Shown: piece by piece, positions 17,692 to 27,037 of the stretch
How the letters are laid out: each line of letters opens with the position of its first letter
Numbering within the stretch: the first letter of the stretch is position 1
From: Mucilaginibacter segetis
GTDB lineage: Bacteria > Bacteroidota > Bacteroidia > Sphingobacteriales > Sphingobacteriaceae
Reading direction: 5' to 3'
Length of the DNA stretch: 64,000 nucleotides
NCBI RefSeq assembly: GCF_016522075.1
Contig: NZ_JAEHFW010000001.1
Coordinates: 1,550,001-1,614,000, forward strand
Made by a program: the position numbers and the translations under genes
Notes under the pieces: generated by a model
Told to the model about the DNA's origin: nothing
Database searches by the model: none
What the model saw: the letters and a program-made list of their open reading frames with translations, nothing else

Positions 17692-18885
17692 CTATTTAGC
17701 TAAAACTTCTTTTACTCTTTCAGCAGCTTCTTTTAACAAAATTGCCGAGAAAACTTTCAATCCTGAATTATCTATCAGTGCCTTAGCTTCTTCGGCATTA
17801 GTGCCTTGTAAACGTACAATAATAGGAACCGGGATATTGCCTATTTCCTGGTAAGCATCAATTACGCCTTGTGCAACACGGTCACAGCGTACAATACCAC
17901 CGAATATATTTATTAAAATAGCTTTTACGTTAGGGTCAGACAGGATGATGTTAAATCCGGCTTTTACAGTTTGAGCATTAGCGGTACCTCCTACGTCCAA
18001 AAAGTTTGCAGGTTCGCCACCGGCCAGTTTAATGATATCCATGGTAGCCATTGCTAAACCTGCACCATTAACCATACAGCCCACATTACCATCAAGCTTA
18101 ACGTAGTTCAAATTTGATTTACCTGCTTCAACCTCGGTAGGGTCTTCCTCATCAGTATCGCGCATTGCAGCATAATCCGGATGGCGATACAATGCATTAT
18201 CATCTAAATTAACTTTGGCATCAACGGCTAATATTTTATTATCCGATGTTTTTAACACCGGGTTGATCTCAAACTGCGATGAATCAGTTGCATCGTACGC
18301 TTTATATAACGCGGTAATAAATTTTACCATCTCTTTAAAAGCAGCGCCGGATAAACCTAAATTAAAAGCGATCTTACGAGCTTGAAAACCTTGCAGACCA
18401 ACCTTGGGATCAATTTCTTCCTTGTGTATCAGTTCCGGGGTAGAGTGTGCAACTTCTTCAATGTCCATACCACCTTCGGTAGAGTACATGATGATGTTAC
18501 GTCCCTTTGCGCGGTCAAGCAAAACACTTACATAAAATTCTTTTGTTTCGGTTTCTCCGGGATAATAAACGTCCTGTGCAACTAATACTTTTTTTACCAG
18601 TTTGCCTTCGGGACCGGTTTGCGGTGTTACCAGCTGCATGCCAATAATATTAGCTGCAAGTTCTTTAACCTGATCGTGATTTTTGGCTAACTTAACGCCA
18701 CCGCCTTTACCGCGGCCACCTGCGTGTATTTGTGCTTTTATTACTGTCCAGTCAGACCCATAGTCTTCCTTTAATCTTTGAGCAGCTGCAACGGCTTCCT
18801 CCGGGGTATCTGCAACTATACCTTCCTGTACGTTTACGCCAAAGCTTTTTAATATTGCCTTGCCCTGATATTCGTGAATGTTCAT
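17692..18885 (-). CDS. sucC: Succinyl-CoA ligase (ADP-forming) beta subunit
   Basis: 397 residues, full length. The ATP-grasp domain starts MNIHEYQGKAILKSFGV, with QIHAGGRGKGGGVKLA and FEINPVL; the C-terminal ligase domain has GNVGCMVNGAGLAMATMDIIK, LDVGGTANAQTV and INIFGGIVRCDRVA. With SucD it converts succinyl-CoA to succinate, making ATP or GTP in the TCA cycle. sucD is not adjacent, which is common in Bacteroidota. Confidence 0.97.
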   Translation of the reverse strand: MNIHEYQGKAILKSFGVNVQEGIVADTPEEAVAAAQRLKEDYGSDWTVIKAQIHAGGRGKGGGVKLAKNHDQVKELAANIIGMQLVTPQTGPEGKLVKKVLVAQDVYYPGETETKEFYVSVLLDRAKGRNIIMYSTEGGMDIEEVAHSTPELIHKEEIDPKVGLQGFQARKIAFNLGLSGAAFKEMVKFITALYKAYDATDSSQFEINPVLKTSDNKILAVDAKVNLDDNALYRHPDYAAMRDTDEEDPTEVEAGKSNLNYVKLDGNVGCMVNGAGLAMATMDIIKLAGGEPANFLDVGGTANAQTVKAGFNIILSDPNVKAILINIFGGIVRCDRVAQGVIDAYQEIGNIPVPIIVRLQGTNAEEAKALIDNSGLKVFSAILLKEAAERVKEVLAK

Positions 18886-19036
18886 GTTTTTTGAAGATTT
18901 GCGGTAAATCTACAATTTTGTTTTTAGAGATGGGAGGGATAATGCCACAGATTTAGCCGCGAGTGGTATATTTCTTAAATTTTATGACGTTAATGTTATC
19001 TAACAGTTACTCTGTAATTAACTTCTCACTAATTAT

Positions 19037-19044
19037 TACATTTG
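19037..19044 (+). promoter_or_regulatory. Candidate -7 element overlapping the lolD start region
   Basis: TACATTTG matches TAnnTTTG and ends 3 nt before the lolD ATG (19048). If used, the transcript would begin at or very near the A of the start codon, giving a leaderless message. No clear -33 TTG. Confidence 0.4.
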
Positions 19045-19047
19045 CAC

Positions 19048-19707
19048 ATGCTTAAAGCGCAATCTATTCATAAATCATTCGGCAAGCTTCATATTTTAAA
19101 AGGAGTTGATCTGGAAGTGAACCGTGGCGAAATTGTTACCATAGTTGGAGCATCCGGTGCGGGTAAAAGCTCGTTGCTAAACATATTGGGCACTTTAGAT
19201 ACACCCGATTCCGGGCAGCTACTTATTGATAATGTTGAGGTAAGTAAAATGAATAACCGGAACCTTAGTGCGTTCCGTAACCAGAAGATCGGATTTATCT
19301 TTCAGTTTCATCATTTATTGGTGGAGTTCAGCGCTATCGAAAACGTTTGTATACCTACCTTTATAGCAGGCGTGGCTCGTGCTGATGCTGAGAAACGCGC
19401 AAAAGAATTATTGGAGTTATTGGGTTTAAGCGACAGGATAAATCATAAACCGACTGAGCTTTCAGGTGGCGAACAGCAAAGGGTGGCAGTAGCAAGGGCG
19501 CTTATTAACAACCCGGCTTTAATATTTGCTGATGAACCATCAGGTAACCTGGATTCGGTAAACGCTTTGGAACTGCATGAACTTTTCCTGAAACTGCGTA
19601 ATGATTTTAATCAAACTTTCGTTATTGTTACCCACAACGAGGAACTCGCGGATCTGTCGGACCGTACCATTTTAATGAAAGACGGGCTGATAGTGAATAG
19701 CTTATAA
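19048..19707 (+). CDS. lolD: ABC transporter ATP-binding protein, LolD/MacB type
   Basis: 219 residues with all ATPase motifs: Walker [11 protein letters not shown]-loop [18 protein letters not shown], signature [15 protein letters not shown], Walker [13 protein letters not shown], and the switch histidine in VIVTHN. The FQFHHLLxEFxAxENV stretch is characteristic of LolD, the ATPase that powers release of lipoproteins from the inner membrane. The LolC/E permease is not nearby. A TTG at 19042 would add two residues; the ATG at 19048 is preferred. The following two small genes are co-oriented (5 bp to the next) and probably co-transcribed. Confidence 0.9.
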   Translation: MLKAQSIHKSFGKLHILKGVDLEVNRGEIVTIVGASGAGKSSLLNILGTLDTPDSGQLLIDNVEVSKMNNRNLSAFRNQKIGFIFQFHHLLVEFSAIENVCIPTFIAGVARADAEKRAKELLELLGLSDRINHKPTELSGGEQQRVAVARALINNPALIFADEPSGNLDSVNALELHELFLKLRNDFNQTFVIVTHNEELADLSDRTILMKDGLIVNSL

Positions 19708-19712
19708 ATAAT

Positions 19713-20018
19713 ATGAAGCTGATAACTGCTGCTACAAGTAATATTGCCTATAAGCAAAAGAATAAACTAAATAATGCCGAAGTGCTGTTAGGCGACTATC
19801 TGGAGCTGCCTGCCTTTATGCTAAAAAAAGCGCAGATGATTGCTTTACCTCATCCGCAATCTGCAAGTTATACCCATGAAATGTTAACGCTTTGTTTAGA
19901 TAAAAATATAGATTCTATTTATGCGGCAACGTCAGAAGAGGCAGCCCTTTTGTTAAAAGCGAGGCAGCTTTTCATAGAATATAATATTGAAATTGTAGAT
20001 GTCACAAATGAAATATAG
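19713..20018 (+). CDS. Hypothetical protein in the lolD operon
   Basis: 101 residues, soluble, no signal peptide. I do not recognise the family. It has a helical C-terminal half (SIYAATSEEAALLLKARQLF) and an initial MKLITAATSNIAYKQKNKLN. It starts 5 bp after lolD and overlaps the next gene by 20 bp, so translation of all three is probably coupled. Tight placement suggests a function with the HAD-like protein. Confidence 0.7.
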   Translation: MKLITAATSNIAYKQKNKLNNAEVLLGDYLELPAFMLKKAQMIALPHPQSASYTHEMLTLCLDKNIDSIYAATSEEAALLLKARQLFIEYNIEIVDVTNEI

Positions 20019-20616
20019 CGATATTGACCAACGCAAAAAGGCATTTGTTTTTGAGTTGGATAATGTGCTTTATCCGGAAAAGGATTATATATATCAGGTT
20101 TATTACCTGTTTGCCAATTTATTGGAATATACCGATCTCACAGATGCTAAAGCTACAACCAAATTAATGGTTGATACGTATATAGCTGAAGGAGAGGACG
20201 CAGTTTTTGATGCATTGGTAAAACAATTAAATGTAGACAGTAAGTACAAGGATAATTTAAAGGTATTGATGGCCACAGCTAAAGTACCGCTAAAGCTTTT
20301 ACTGTACCAAAACATGCTTGAATTACTGCAAGAAATAGTTTTGGACAGAAAAAAGATATTTATAGTAACCAATGGAGATCCGCAAAAACAGCTTAATAAA
20401 ATAAAACAAATTGAGTGGCACGGGTTAGATCCTTATTTGACCTGTTATTTTGCTAACGAAACTCTGCCTAAACCTGAGCCTGATATATTATATTTATTAA
20501 TGAAAGAACATAATATGGAAAGGCGGGATATAATAATGATAGAAAATTCGGATATTGATAAAATATGTGCAGAAACCCTTGGAATAGATTATATTAACGC
20601 TTGTGAATTTTTATAA
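19999..20616 (+). CDS. HAD-superfamily-like protein with altered motif I
   Basis: 205 residues. The fold can be traced: motif I FVFELDNVLYPEKD (about 16-29), a helical cap, motif II IFIVTNGDPQKQ, motif III lysine in TLPKPEPD, and a final IIMIENSDIDKICAETLGI. In HAD phosphatases motif I is DxDxT and the first Asp is the nucleophile. Here it is Glu19 (E-L-D), and motif IV has E-N-S-D rather than GDxxxD. It may therefore be a non-catalytic or differently reacting relative. ATG at 19999 or 20008; both overlap the previous gene. Confidence 0.75.
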   Translation: MSQMKYSDIDQRKKAFVFELDNVLYPEKDYIYQVYYLFANLLEYTDLTDAKATTKLMVDTYIAEGEDAVFDALVKQLNVDSKYKDNLKVLMATAKVPLKLLLYQNMLELLQEIVLDRKKIFIVTNGDPQKQLNKIKQIEWHGLDPYLTCYFANETLPKPEPDILYLLMKEHNMERRDIIMIENSDIDKICAETLGIDYINACEFL

Positions 20617-20677
20617 AATACTCCATAAAATATTTAATACTAATAAACGTTTAACCCTGATATAATTAATTATAATA

Positions 20678-22276
20678 ATGAGAAAAATATTTTACTTAAT
20701 ATTATTGATCAGCATAGTTGTTGCATCATCGTGTAAAAAAACAAGCACTGTTAATCCTAACAATGGAACGGATGGTGGTAACACAACGGTTGATGCTCCC
20801 TCAAAACAGGGTACTACACTCGATCTGATAAGAGATTCTGTTTTTTTATATGCAAAAGAAGCGTACTATTGGAATGATGGCTTGCCCACCTATGCATCTT
20901 TTAAACCACGTACTTATACTGGCACTGATGATCTGGATGCTCTTAGTAATGAGGTAGATGCCATATCACAAATAGTTAAAAACCCAGCTACGGGCGAGGC
21001 TTATGAATATTACGCGAATGCCAGGGGACATGCGAAGTACTCTTTTATTGATGAAGGGGATGTTTCTGCTGAGTTAAACGGCGTTAAGGGCGATTTTGGA
21101 TTTGCACCTCTTTATAATGGGATTAATGATCTGCGTGTCAAGTATGTTTACCCCGGCTCGCCCGCTGATATCGCCGGGATAAAACGCGGTTATCAGATTG
21201 TGAGTATAAACGGTCGTAATAACATAAGTTATGATGCTGGTAGTGGTGGCAGTGGTGCAAATGTAAATTTTGTGATTAATGCTTATGCTTACAGCAGTAA
21301 CATCACCATGACTTTAAAAAAACCTGACGGTACTACATTTGATGTAAACATGACTACTGCAAGCTATACTGCTAATCCTGTATTGAAGTACCAGGTTTAT
21401 GATTTAGGAAATAACAAAAAAGTAGGTTACATTGTGTTTAACAGCTTTACATCAAATGCAAATGCTAAACCAAAACTGGATGAGGCATTTACGTACTTTT
21501 CATCACAAGGGATAACCGATCTGGTTGTGGATTTGCGCTACAATGGTGGTGGCTATGTTTCCACCGCCGAGTATCTGTCAAATATGATTGTGCCGGCGTC
21601 TAAAGATGGTTCGGTAATGTATTACACCTATTTTAATACTACGTTAATAAGTGGTAATGCTAAGATATTAAAAAACCAGGTGCGCAGAGATGCAACATCA
21701 GGACAGTTGTATAATTACTCACAATTTGATTATTCAGTTGAGGGTAACAAGGTTGATTTTTCTAAAGCAAACGTACCCGTTAATCTTAACCTGAGCAATA
21801 TATTTTTTATTGTTACAAGCTCTACCGCGTCGGCAAGTGAACTTACGATTAATAATCTTAAAGGTGCTTTACCATCTGCAGTGAAACTGATAGGCTCTAC
21901 AAGTTATGGCAAGCCGGTGGGTTTCTTTGATATCGACATTAATAAATATCAGATGTACATTCCGGAGTTTGAAACTAAAAACTCATTACAGCAAGGCGGT
22001 TATTATGCCGGAATGACGCCGGGTACCCCCGATTATCCTGGTGTAAATGATGATGATGATGTTACCAGAGATTTTGGCGATCCTACAGAAGTATTACTGG
22101 CACATGCGCTTAACTATGTTAAGAACGGAACATTTAATGTGCCGGGGCAGCAAATTCAAAGCTTAAGTAACTCACGCACCATGTCAATAGAGCAGGAGAA
22201 CGAGGCCGCTATACAATTGGATAAAGGTAAATTCCGCGGCATGATCTATAACAAGCCTTTGAAATTGAAGAAATAA
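20678..22276 (+). CDS. S41-family peptidase, lipoprotein
   Basis: 532 residues. A lipoprotein signal ends in the lipobox VASSC (Cys19), followed by a short Gly/Thr/Asn-rich linker. A PDZ-like domain (about 140-230, with VYPGSPADIAGIKRGYQIVSING) precedes the S41 core: DLVVDLRYNGGGYVSTAEYLS, the nucleophile region SSTASASELTINNLKGA, and the lysine in TSYGKPVGF, the expected Ser/Lys dyad. It is a C-terminal-processing-type protease, probably attached to a membrane facing the periplasm or cell surface. It is monocistronic and ends in a terminator. Confidence 0.9.
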   Translation: MRKIFYLILLISIVVASSCKKTSTVNPNNGTDGGNTTVDAPSKQGTTLDLIRDSVFLYAKEAYYWNDGLPTYASFKPRTYTGTDDLDALSNEVDAISQIVKNPATGEAYEYYANARGHAKYSFIDEGDVSAELNGVKGDFGFAPLYNGINDLRVKYVYPGSPADIAGIKRGYQIVSINGRNNISYDAGSGGSGANVNFVINAYAYSSNITMTLKKPDGTTFDVNMTTASYTANPVLKYQVYDLGNNKKVGYIVFNSFTSNANAKPKLDEAFTYFSSQGITDLVVDLRYNGGGYVSTAEYLSNMIVPASKDGSVMYYTYFNTTLISGNAKILKNQVRRDATSGQLYNYSQFDYSVEGNKVDFSKANVPVNLNLSNIFFIVTSSTASASELTINNLKGALPSAVKLIGSTSYGKPVGFFDIDINKYQMYIPEFETKNSLQQGGYYAGMTPGTPDYPGVNDDDDVTRDFGDPTEVLLAHALNYVKNGTFNVPGQQIQSLSNSRTMSIEQENEAAIQLDKGKFRGMIYNKPLKLKK

Positions 22277-22296
22277 TTAATAATAAAACTATAGGG

Positions 22297-22326
22297 AAGC
22301 GAAAGGTGAAAATCTTTCGCTTTTTT
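22297..22326 (+). terminator. Terminator of the S41 peptidase gene
   Basis: A 9-bp stem AAGCGAAAG (22297-22305) / CTTTCGCTT (22314-22322) followed by a T-run. Confidence 0.8.
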
Positions 22327-22327
22327 A

Positions 22328-25300
22328 TTAATCAGCCAGTTCACGCAGGTCTACCGGCACAACACGCGACACACCTTGCTCTACCATGGTTACCCCATAA
22401 ACTATATCTGTACAGGCAATAGTGCGCTTATTGTGGGATATGATGATAAACTGTGATTCTTTTGAGAACTTGCGGATGATGTTATTGAATTTATCAATAT
22501 TTGTATCATCGAGTGGTGCATCTACCTCATCAAAAATACAGAAGGGGGCAGGCTTTAACAGGTATAGCGAGAATAATATGGCTGTTGCAGTAAGTGTTTT
22601 TTCCCCTCCGGATAGCTGATTGATAGATAATGGACGTTTTCCCTTAGGCCGCGCAATAATGTCTATCTCGGACTCCAGTGGATGCTCCGGATCTGACAGC
22701 GTAAGATCGCAGGAATCTTCCTCGTTAAACAGCGAACGGAAAACCTTAATAAAGTTTTCCCTCACCATTGTAAATGCCGACATGAACTTTTCACGGGCGG
22801 TATCATCAATTTCCTGTATGGTGGCTAATAAGGATGCTTTGGCTTCGGCGAGGTCTTTTTTCTGGGCTTGTATAAAGCTGTGCCGTTCGTTCATTTCGTT
22901 GTACGCCTCCACCGCCATAGGGTTGATGGCTCCAAAATCGTCAAGCTGCCTTTTTAGCTTCTCTGTGCGCCCACGAATATCCTCCTCCGTACTTTCATTA
23001 TCCTCAGCAACTTCAGGCAGGTCGGTGATATCTACGTTAAATTCAACCGATAGTCTTTCTTTTAATGCATTCAGTTCCAGTTTGAGGTTGTTTCGTTCGT
23101 CTTTCAGTTCATTTTCTATACTTTCCGCAGCATCTTTTTTATGCCGTAACTGTAGTATTTCATTTTCATTTTCGGTGATCTTAGCACGCCAGGCATAATA
23201 TTCCTGCTCTGTTTCGTGCGTGCCTTTTTCCAATTGCTCTTTCTGCTCATACATTTCCAACAAGTCCTCATCGCTATCTCCGGTTTGCTGGAGGTTTTCC
23301 TTGATCAATAGTTTAACCTTTTCCAGTTCAGCAGTATTTTGACGTATGCGGATGTCCAGATTTTCGAGCTGACTTTCGCGGTATTCCAGGTCTTTTACTA
23401 AACCTGACACTTTATTTTGTTGTTGGTGAAAGCGAATGTTTTCCTGATTGTAACCGTTTGACTGTACGGTAACTAATTCATTTAATTCATTAAATGACTG
23501 TTGCTTATCCAGCATCAGATTGTTTTGAATTTCTTTCTGGGTTCTAAACTCGGCTAATTGCGGTTTAAGTGTTAATATGTCGTTTTTTATTGTGTCAATT
23601 CTTACGGCAATATCCTGCTTGCGATTCAGGCTATTCTCAATAAAGGCCTGATATTGTTCTTGTTTGGTTTTAACGGTTACAAGTTCCGTGTTCAGCTGGT
23701 TAAGTTCGAATTGTTTTTGTCGCAGTTCGCTTGCCTTTCCCGAAGCTTTTAAGGCGGTTGAACGTGCCTGTAATTCGTCGTTGCGCGATCGTAAAGCTGC
23801 AATACTTGTCTCCGCTTTTTTTATCTCCTTAAGCAGGTTGTCCAGGTTTTTTGCACGACCAATACGTTTACCTTCAAACAAACCAACCGACCCACCGGCC
23901 ATAGTATGTTTGGATTTATTGAATTTCCCGCTTTTACCTATCAACACTACACCGTCGTTTACCGGAGTATTGTTAATGTCGTGTTCGGTATGATCGTTTA
24001 CCAGGTAAACGTTTTGCAAAAGGTGGTTGCAAAGCGGTTTATAACGTGTATCAACTTCAATTACACTTAATGCAGGTATGGCATCTTCAAGGGCGGCGGC
24101 GGGTGGGGCAGGAGCTTCCCTATCCTTATAATTATCCAATATAAAAAATTGCGCACGCCCCTTTGATGAGTTACTTAACAAATTAATAGCTGCAATCGCC
24201 TCATCATAAGTATTAACCACGTAATAATTCATCAGCGGCTCCAGGTAATTTTCAATGGCTATTCGGTATTCTTCCTTACAGAATAAAATATCACTAAATA
24301 GCGTGATGTTTTTTGCCCAGTTAGTATTCTTTTTCAGGAAACGTATAGATTCCGGAAAACCCTCCAGGTTATCAACCATACTTTTAGTAAGGTTATATTC
24401 GTTTTGTTTAGCATCCAGTTTACGGCTTTCGGCGGCTATGCTTTCATTAATCGTTTTTAACTCACTTTCCGTTTCGGCTAACTGCTCCTGTAATTTATTT
24501 TCTGCCTCAACAGCCAACTCATATTCGTTTTTCAGCCCCTCAGACCGGTAATCTAATTCCGCCACTACCTTATTGAAGTGTGATAATTCTACCTCTTTAT
24601 TAGTGGCATCCTCCATATTGCGCACGCTCTCCTGCTCAAGGGCTTGTTGCTGTATATTTAGTATCTCAATGTCCTTTTCGGTCTTGTAAACCTGGTTTTG
24701 GAGGCGATTATTTACGGAGTTTAATTCATTAAGTTCATTTCGGGCATCGGTTTGTGAAGCGCGTAACTCATCTACAGCAGCTTTAAGTTCCGTAACACGC
24801 TGTGTTATATTCAGAAGGTTTTCATCCTCCTGCAATTTTTCTTCGGAAAGGCGCTTAATGTTGTACTGTACATGCTTATACTGATTATTGTCGCGTTCCA
24901 ACTCGTCTTTTAAACGAGACTCCTTGTCTTGCTGATGTTTTAGCTGCTCGTTTTTAATACGTTTCTCGCTTTCGTATGCACGTATTTTAGCCGTGAATTC
25001 GTTACTGGCCTTTTGCTGGGCAGCCAGGTTTTTCTCTTTAGTAAGGCTGTCTAACTTTTGCTGCTGAAGGGCAGCTTCTAATGTGTCTATCTGAGCAACA
25101 ATGCCCGTTTTCTCTACGTGCTGTCGTTGTTCTTTGTCCTCAATCGCGGCTAATGTGGTGCTAAACCCGGAAATACGAAAAGATGCAAGCGATAAACTCA
25201 ATTGCTTATATTGATCTTTCAGGCGATAATACCGTTCGGTTTTTTTAGCCTGATTTTCCAGCGTTTTCAGATTCTTCTCGATCTCGAAAAGTAAATCTTC

Positions 25301-25873
25301 CACGCGTTCCAGGTCGGCTTCTGTATCTTTTAACTTATTAAAGGTTTGCTTTTTGCGCAGCTTATATTTGGATATGCCCGATGCTTCCTCGAATAAATTA
25401 CGGCGCGATCCTTCTTTATTGTTAATGATCTCGTCGATCATTTTCAATTCAATAATGGCATACGAATCAGCCCCGACACCAGTGTCCAGAAAAAGGTCGG
25501 TAATATCCTTTAAACGGCATTGCACATCATTTAAGCGGTATTCGCTTTCGCCAGTACGGTATAATCTGCGGGTAAGGGTTACCTGCGAAAAATCGGTAGG
25601 GAGTATGTTTTTAGTATTGTCGAATGTTAGCGATACTTCCGCAAGGTTAGCGGCTTTCCGCCCTTTGGTACCGTTAAAAATAACATTATCCATTTTTTCG
25701 GAACGCAGCATACGGGTGCTTTGCTCGCCCAAAACCCAGCGTATAGCATCAACCACATTTGACTTTCCGCAACCATTAGGGCCAACAATAGCGGTTACAC
25801 CCTCATTAAAATTAATGGTGATCTTATCGCCAAAGCTTTTGAATCCCTTGATTTCTAACTGTGTAAGTTGCAT
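22328..25873 (-). CDS. smc: Chromosome segregation protein SMC
   Basis: 1181 residues, the usual length. The N-terminal head has Walker A GPNGCGKSNVVDAIRWVLGE; two long coiled-coil arms flank a hinge at about 510-680 (with GRAQFFILDNYKD and GKSGKFNKSKHTMAGGSVG). The C-terminal head has the ABC signature LSGGEKTLTATAILFSLYLL and Walker B CIFDEVDAPLDDTN. It forms a DNA-entrapping dimer that compacts and segregates the chromosome with ScpA/B, which are not in the window. Single gene, ATG at 25873. Long antisense frames inside it reflect codon bias. Confidence 0.97.
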   Translation of the reverse strand: MQLTQLEIKGFKSFGDKITINFNEGVTAIVGPNGCGKSNVVDAIRWVLGEQSTRMLRSEKMDNVIFNGTKGRKAANLAEVSLTFDNTKNILPTDFSQVTLTRRLYRTGESEYRLNDVQCRLKDITDLFLDTGVGADSYAIIELKMIDEIINNKEGSRRNLFEEASGISKYKLRKKQTFNKLKDTEADLERVEDLLFEIEKNLKTLENQAKKTERYYRLKDQYKQLSLSLASFRISGFSTTLAAIEDKEQRQHVEKTGIVAQIDTLEAALQQQKLDSLTKEKNLAAQQKASNEFTAKIRAYESEKRIKNEQLKHQQDKESRLKDELERDNNQYKHVQYNIKRLSEEKLQEDENLLNITQRVTELKAAVDELRASQTDARNELNELNSVNNRLQNQVYKTEKDIEILNIQQQALEQESVRNMEDATNKEVELSHFNKVVAELDYRSEGLKNEYELAVEAENKLQEQLAETESELKTINESIAAESRKLDAKQNEYNLTKSMVDNLEGFPESIRFLKKNTNWAKNITLFSDILFCKEEYRIAIENYLEPLMNYYVVNTYDEAIAAINLLSNSSKGRAQFFILDNYKDREAPAPPAAALEDAIPALSVIEVDTRYKPLCNHLLQNVYLVNDHTEHDINNTPVNDGVVLIGKSGKFNKSKHTMAGGSVGLFEGKRIGRAKNLDNLLKEIKKAETSIAALRSRNDELQARSTALKASGKASELRQKQFELNQLNTELVTVKTKQEQYQAFIENSLNRKQDIAVRIDTIKNDILTLKPQLAEFRTQKEIQNNLMLDKQQSFNELNELVTVQSNGYNQENIRFHQQQNKVSGLVKDLEYRESQLENLDIRIRQNTAELEKVKLLIKENLQQTGDSDEDLLEMYEQKEQLEKGTHETEQEYYAWRAKITENENEILQLRHKKDAAESIENELKDERNNLKLELNALKERLSVEFNVDITDLPEVAEDNESTEEDIRGRTEKLKRQLDDFGAINPMAVEAYNEMNERHSFIQAQKKDLAEAKASLLATIQEIDDTAREKFMSAFTMVRENFIKVFRSLFNEEDSCDLTLSDPEHPLESEIDIIARPKGKRPLSINQLSGGEKTLTATAILFSLYLLKPAPFCIFDEVDAPLDDTNIDKFNNIIRKFSKESQFIIISHNKRTIACTDIVYGVTMVEQGVSRVVPVDLRELAD

Positions 25874-26007
25874 TGATGCTATGCGTGTAACCTAAAATTT
25901 AAACTTTCAAATTAATCATAAAAAAATCATTTTTTAGCGTTGGTGATAGTTTTTTAAATTTTTAATTTAAGACTATTAAATTTAACTTTTGGTAGCCCGA
26001 ATTTAAT

Positions 26008-27036
26008 ATGGAGATCGAATTTCAAAATACACAAGACACGTATATTCAATTTTTTAAAGAATCATATAAAAAACATGCTCTAAAAAGCCTTTTGTTTGTT
26101 GGCTTTATTTCTTATTTTTTAGTAAGCTTATTTTTAGAAAAATATGCTGTACCAATACAATTAATTGTATTGGTGCTATTATGCATAGCTTTATTTTTTG
26201 TACTTCGGTATGTTCTGTTGTTGTTTGTTAAACAAAAAACAACAGGATCAAATGTTTTACAACGTTTTCAACAGAAAAGAATAACAATACTGGCTGATCA
26301 TTTATTAATTGAATATTCAAATAAAACACAAAAAATAAGCTATGCTAATATCAAGGTATTAGAACAGACCTTCAGCTTCATCCATTTGATACTTAACACC
26401 AAATCTTCCTATTTAATCCCAAAAGGAGTTTTTACTTCAGAAAATGAATGCAATAGTTTTATAGGGGCGATACATAAAAATTTAATTCAAATTAAAATTG
26501 AAAAGAATGGAAACTTAAGATGGGCGTCGGACAGACCTAATTATAAATTGGGTTTCTTAGGATTTATTCCATTAATTGGAGGAATAGTAGGTGTAATATT
26601 ATTTATAGAAGGTGTCTTTAAATATAAAGATAGAAAACTTATATTTATAGGAATAGCGGACATAATGTTTACTGTTATAGTTTATTCCTTTTTATACTTT
26701 TTCGGTAACAGTTTTTTTAGCAGGAAACAATTTGCTGATATTTCCCAAAATCAGCTTAATTCCCTTGTTGAAAATATCGAGTTTTATAAGCTTAAATACG
26801 GAGATTATCCGGATAGTTTGCAACAAATATCTAATGATAACACAACTGTATCGATATTTGACCCAACTCAAAGTCCAAGAGGTACAAACCCCAATTTTAG
26901 ATATCAAAAATTTGATGATGGGTATTATTTATTTTCAGCAGGTCCTGACGAAAAACCAAATACTGACGATGATATATTTCCTGTGCCACCAATCATGAAA
27001 AGTGGAAAAATAGGATTACTAATACCCAGACATTAA
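26008..27036 (+). CDS. Membrane protein with YcxB-like and type II secretion GspG-like regions
   Basis: 342 residues. Two N-terminal membrane helices (about 25-44 and 50-72) lead to a cytoplasmic beta-rich stretch (about 90-165) resembling YcxB-like domains. Two more helices follow (about 185-205 and 215-240). The last 100 residues look like the globular part of a GspG pseudopilin: LNSLVENIEFYKLKYGDYPDSLQQI, then DPTQSPRGTNPNFRYQ and GYYLFSAGPDEKPNTDDD, the Ca-binding-loop style of GspG. There is no prepilin leader, so it is not itself a pilin. The function is unknown. Confidence 0.6.
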   Translation: MEIEFQNTQDTYIQFFKESYKKHALKSLLFVGFISYFLVSLFLEKYAVPIQLIVLVLLCIALFFVLRYVLLLFVKQKTTGSNVLQRFQQKRITILADHLLIEYSNKTQKISYANIKVLEQTFSFIHLILNTKSSYLIPKGVFTSENECNSFIGAIHKNLIQIKIEKNGNLRWASDRPNYKLGFLGFIPLIGGIVGVILFIEGVFKYKDRKLIFIGIADIMFTVIVYSFLYFFGNSFFSRKQFADISQNQLNSLVENIEFYKLKYGDYPDSLQQISNDNTTVSIFDPTQSPRGTNPNFRYQKFDDGYYLFSAGPDEKPNTDDDIFPVPPIMKSGKIGLLIPRH

Positions 27037-27037
27037 T

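Noticed and set aside
22620..25895. Several long antisense frames (up to 192 codons).
   Set aside because: All lie within or across smc, which has complete, well-conserved motifs in its own frame.
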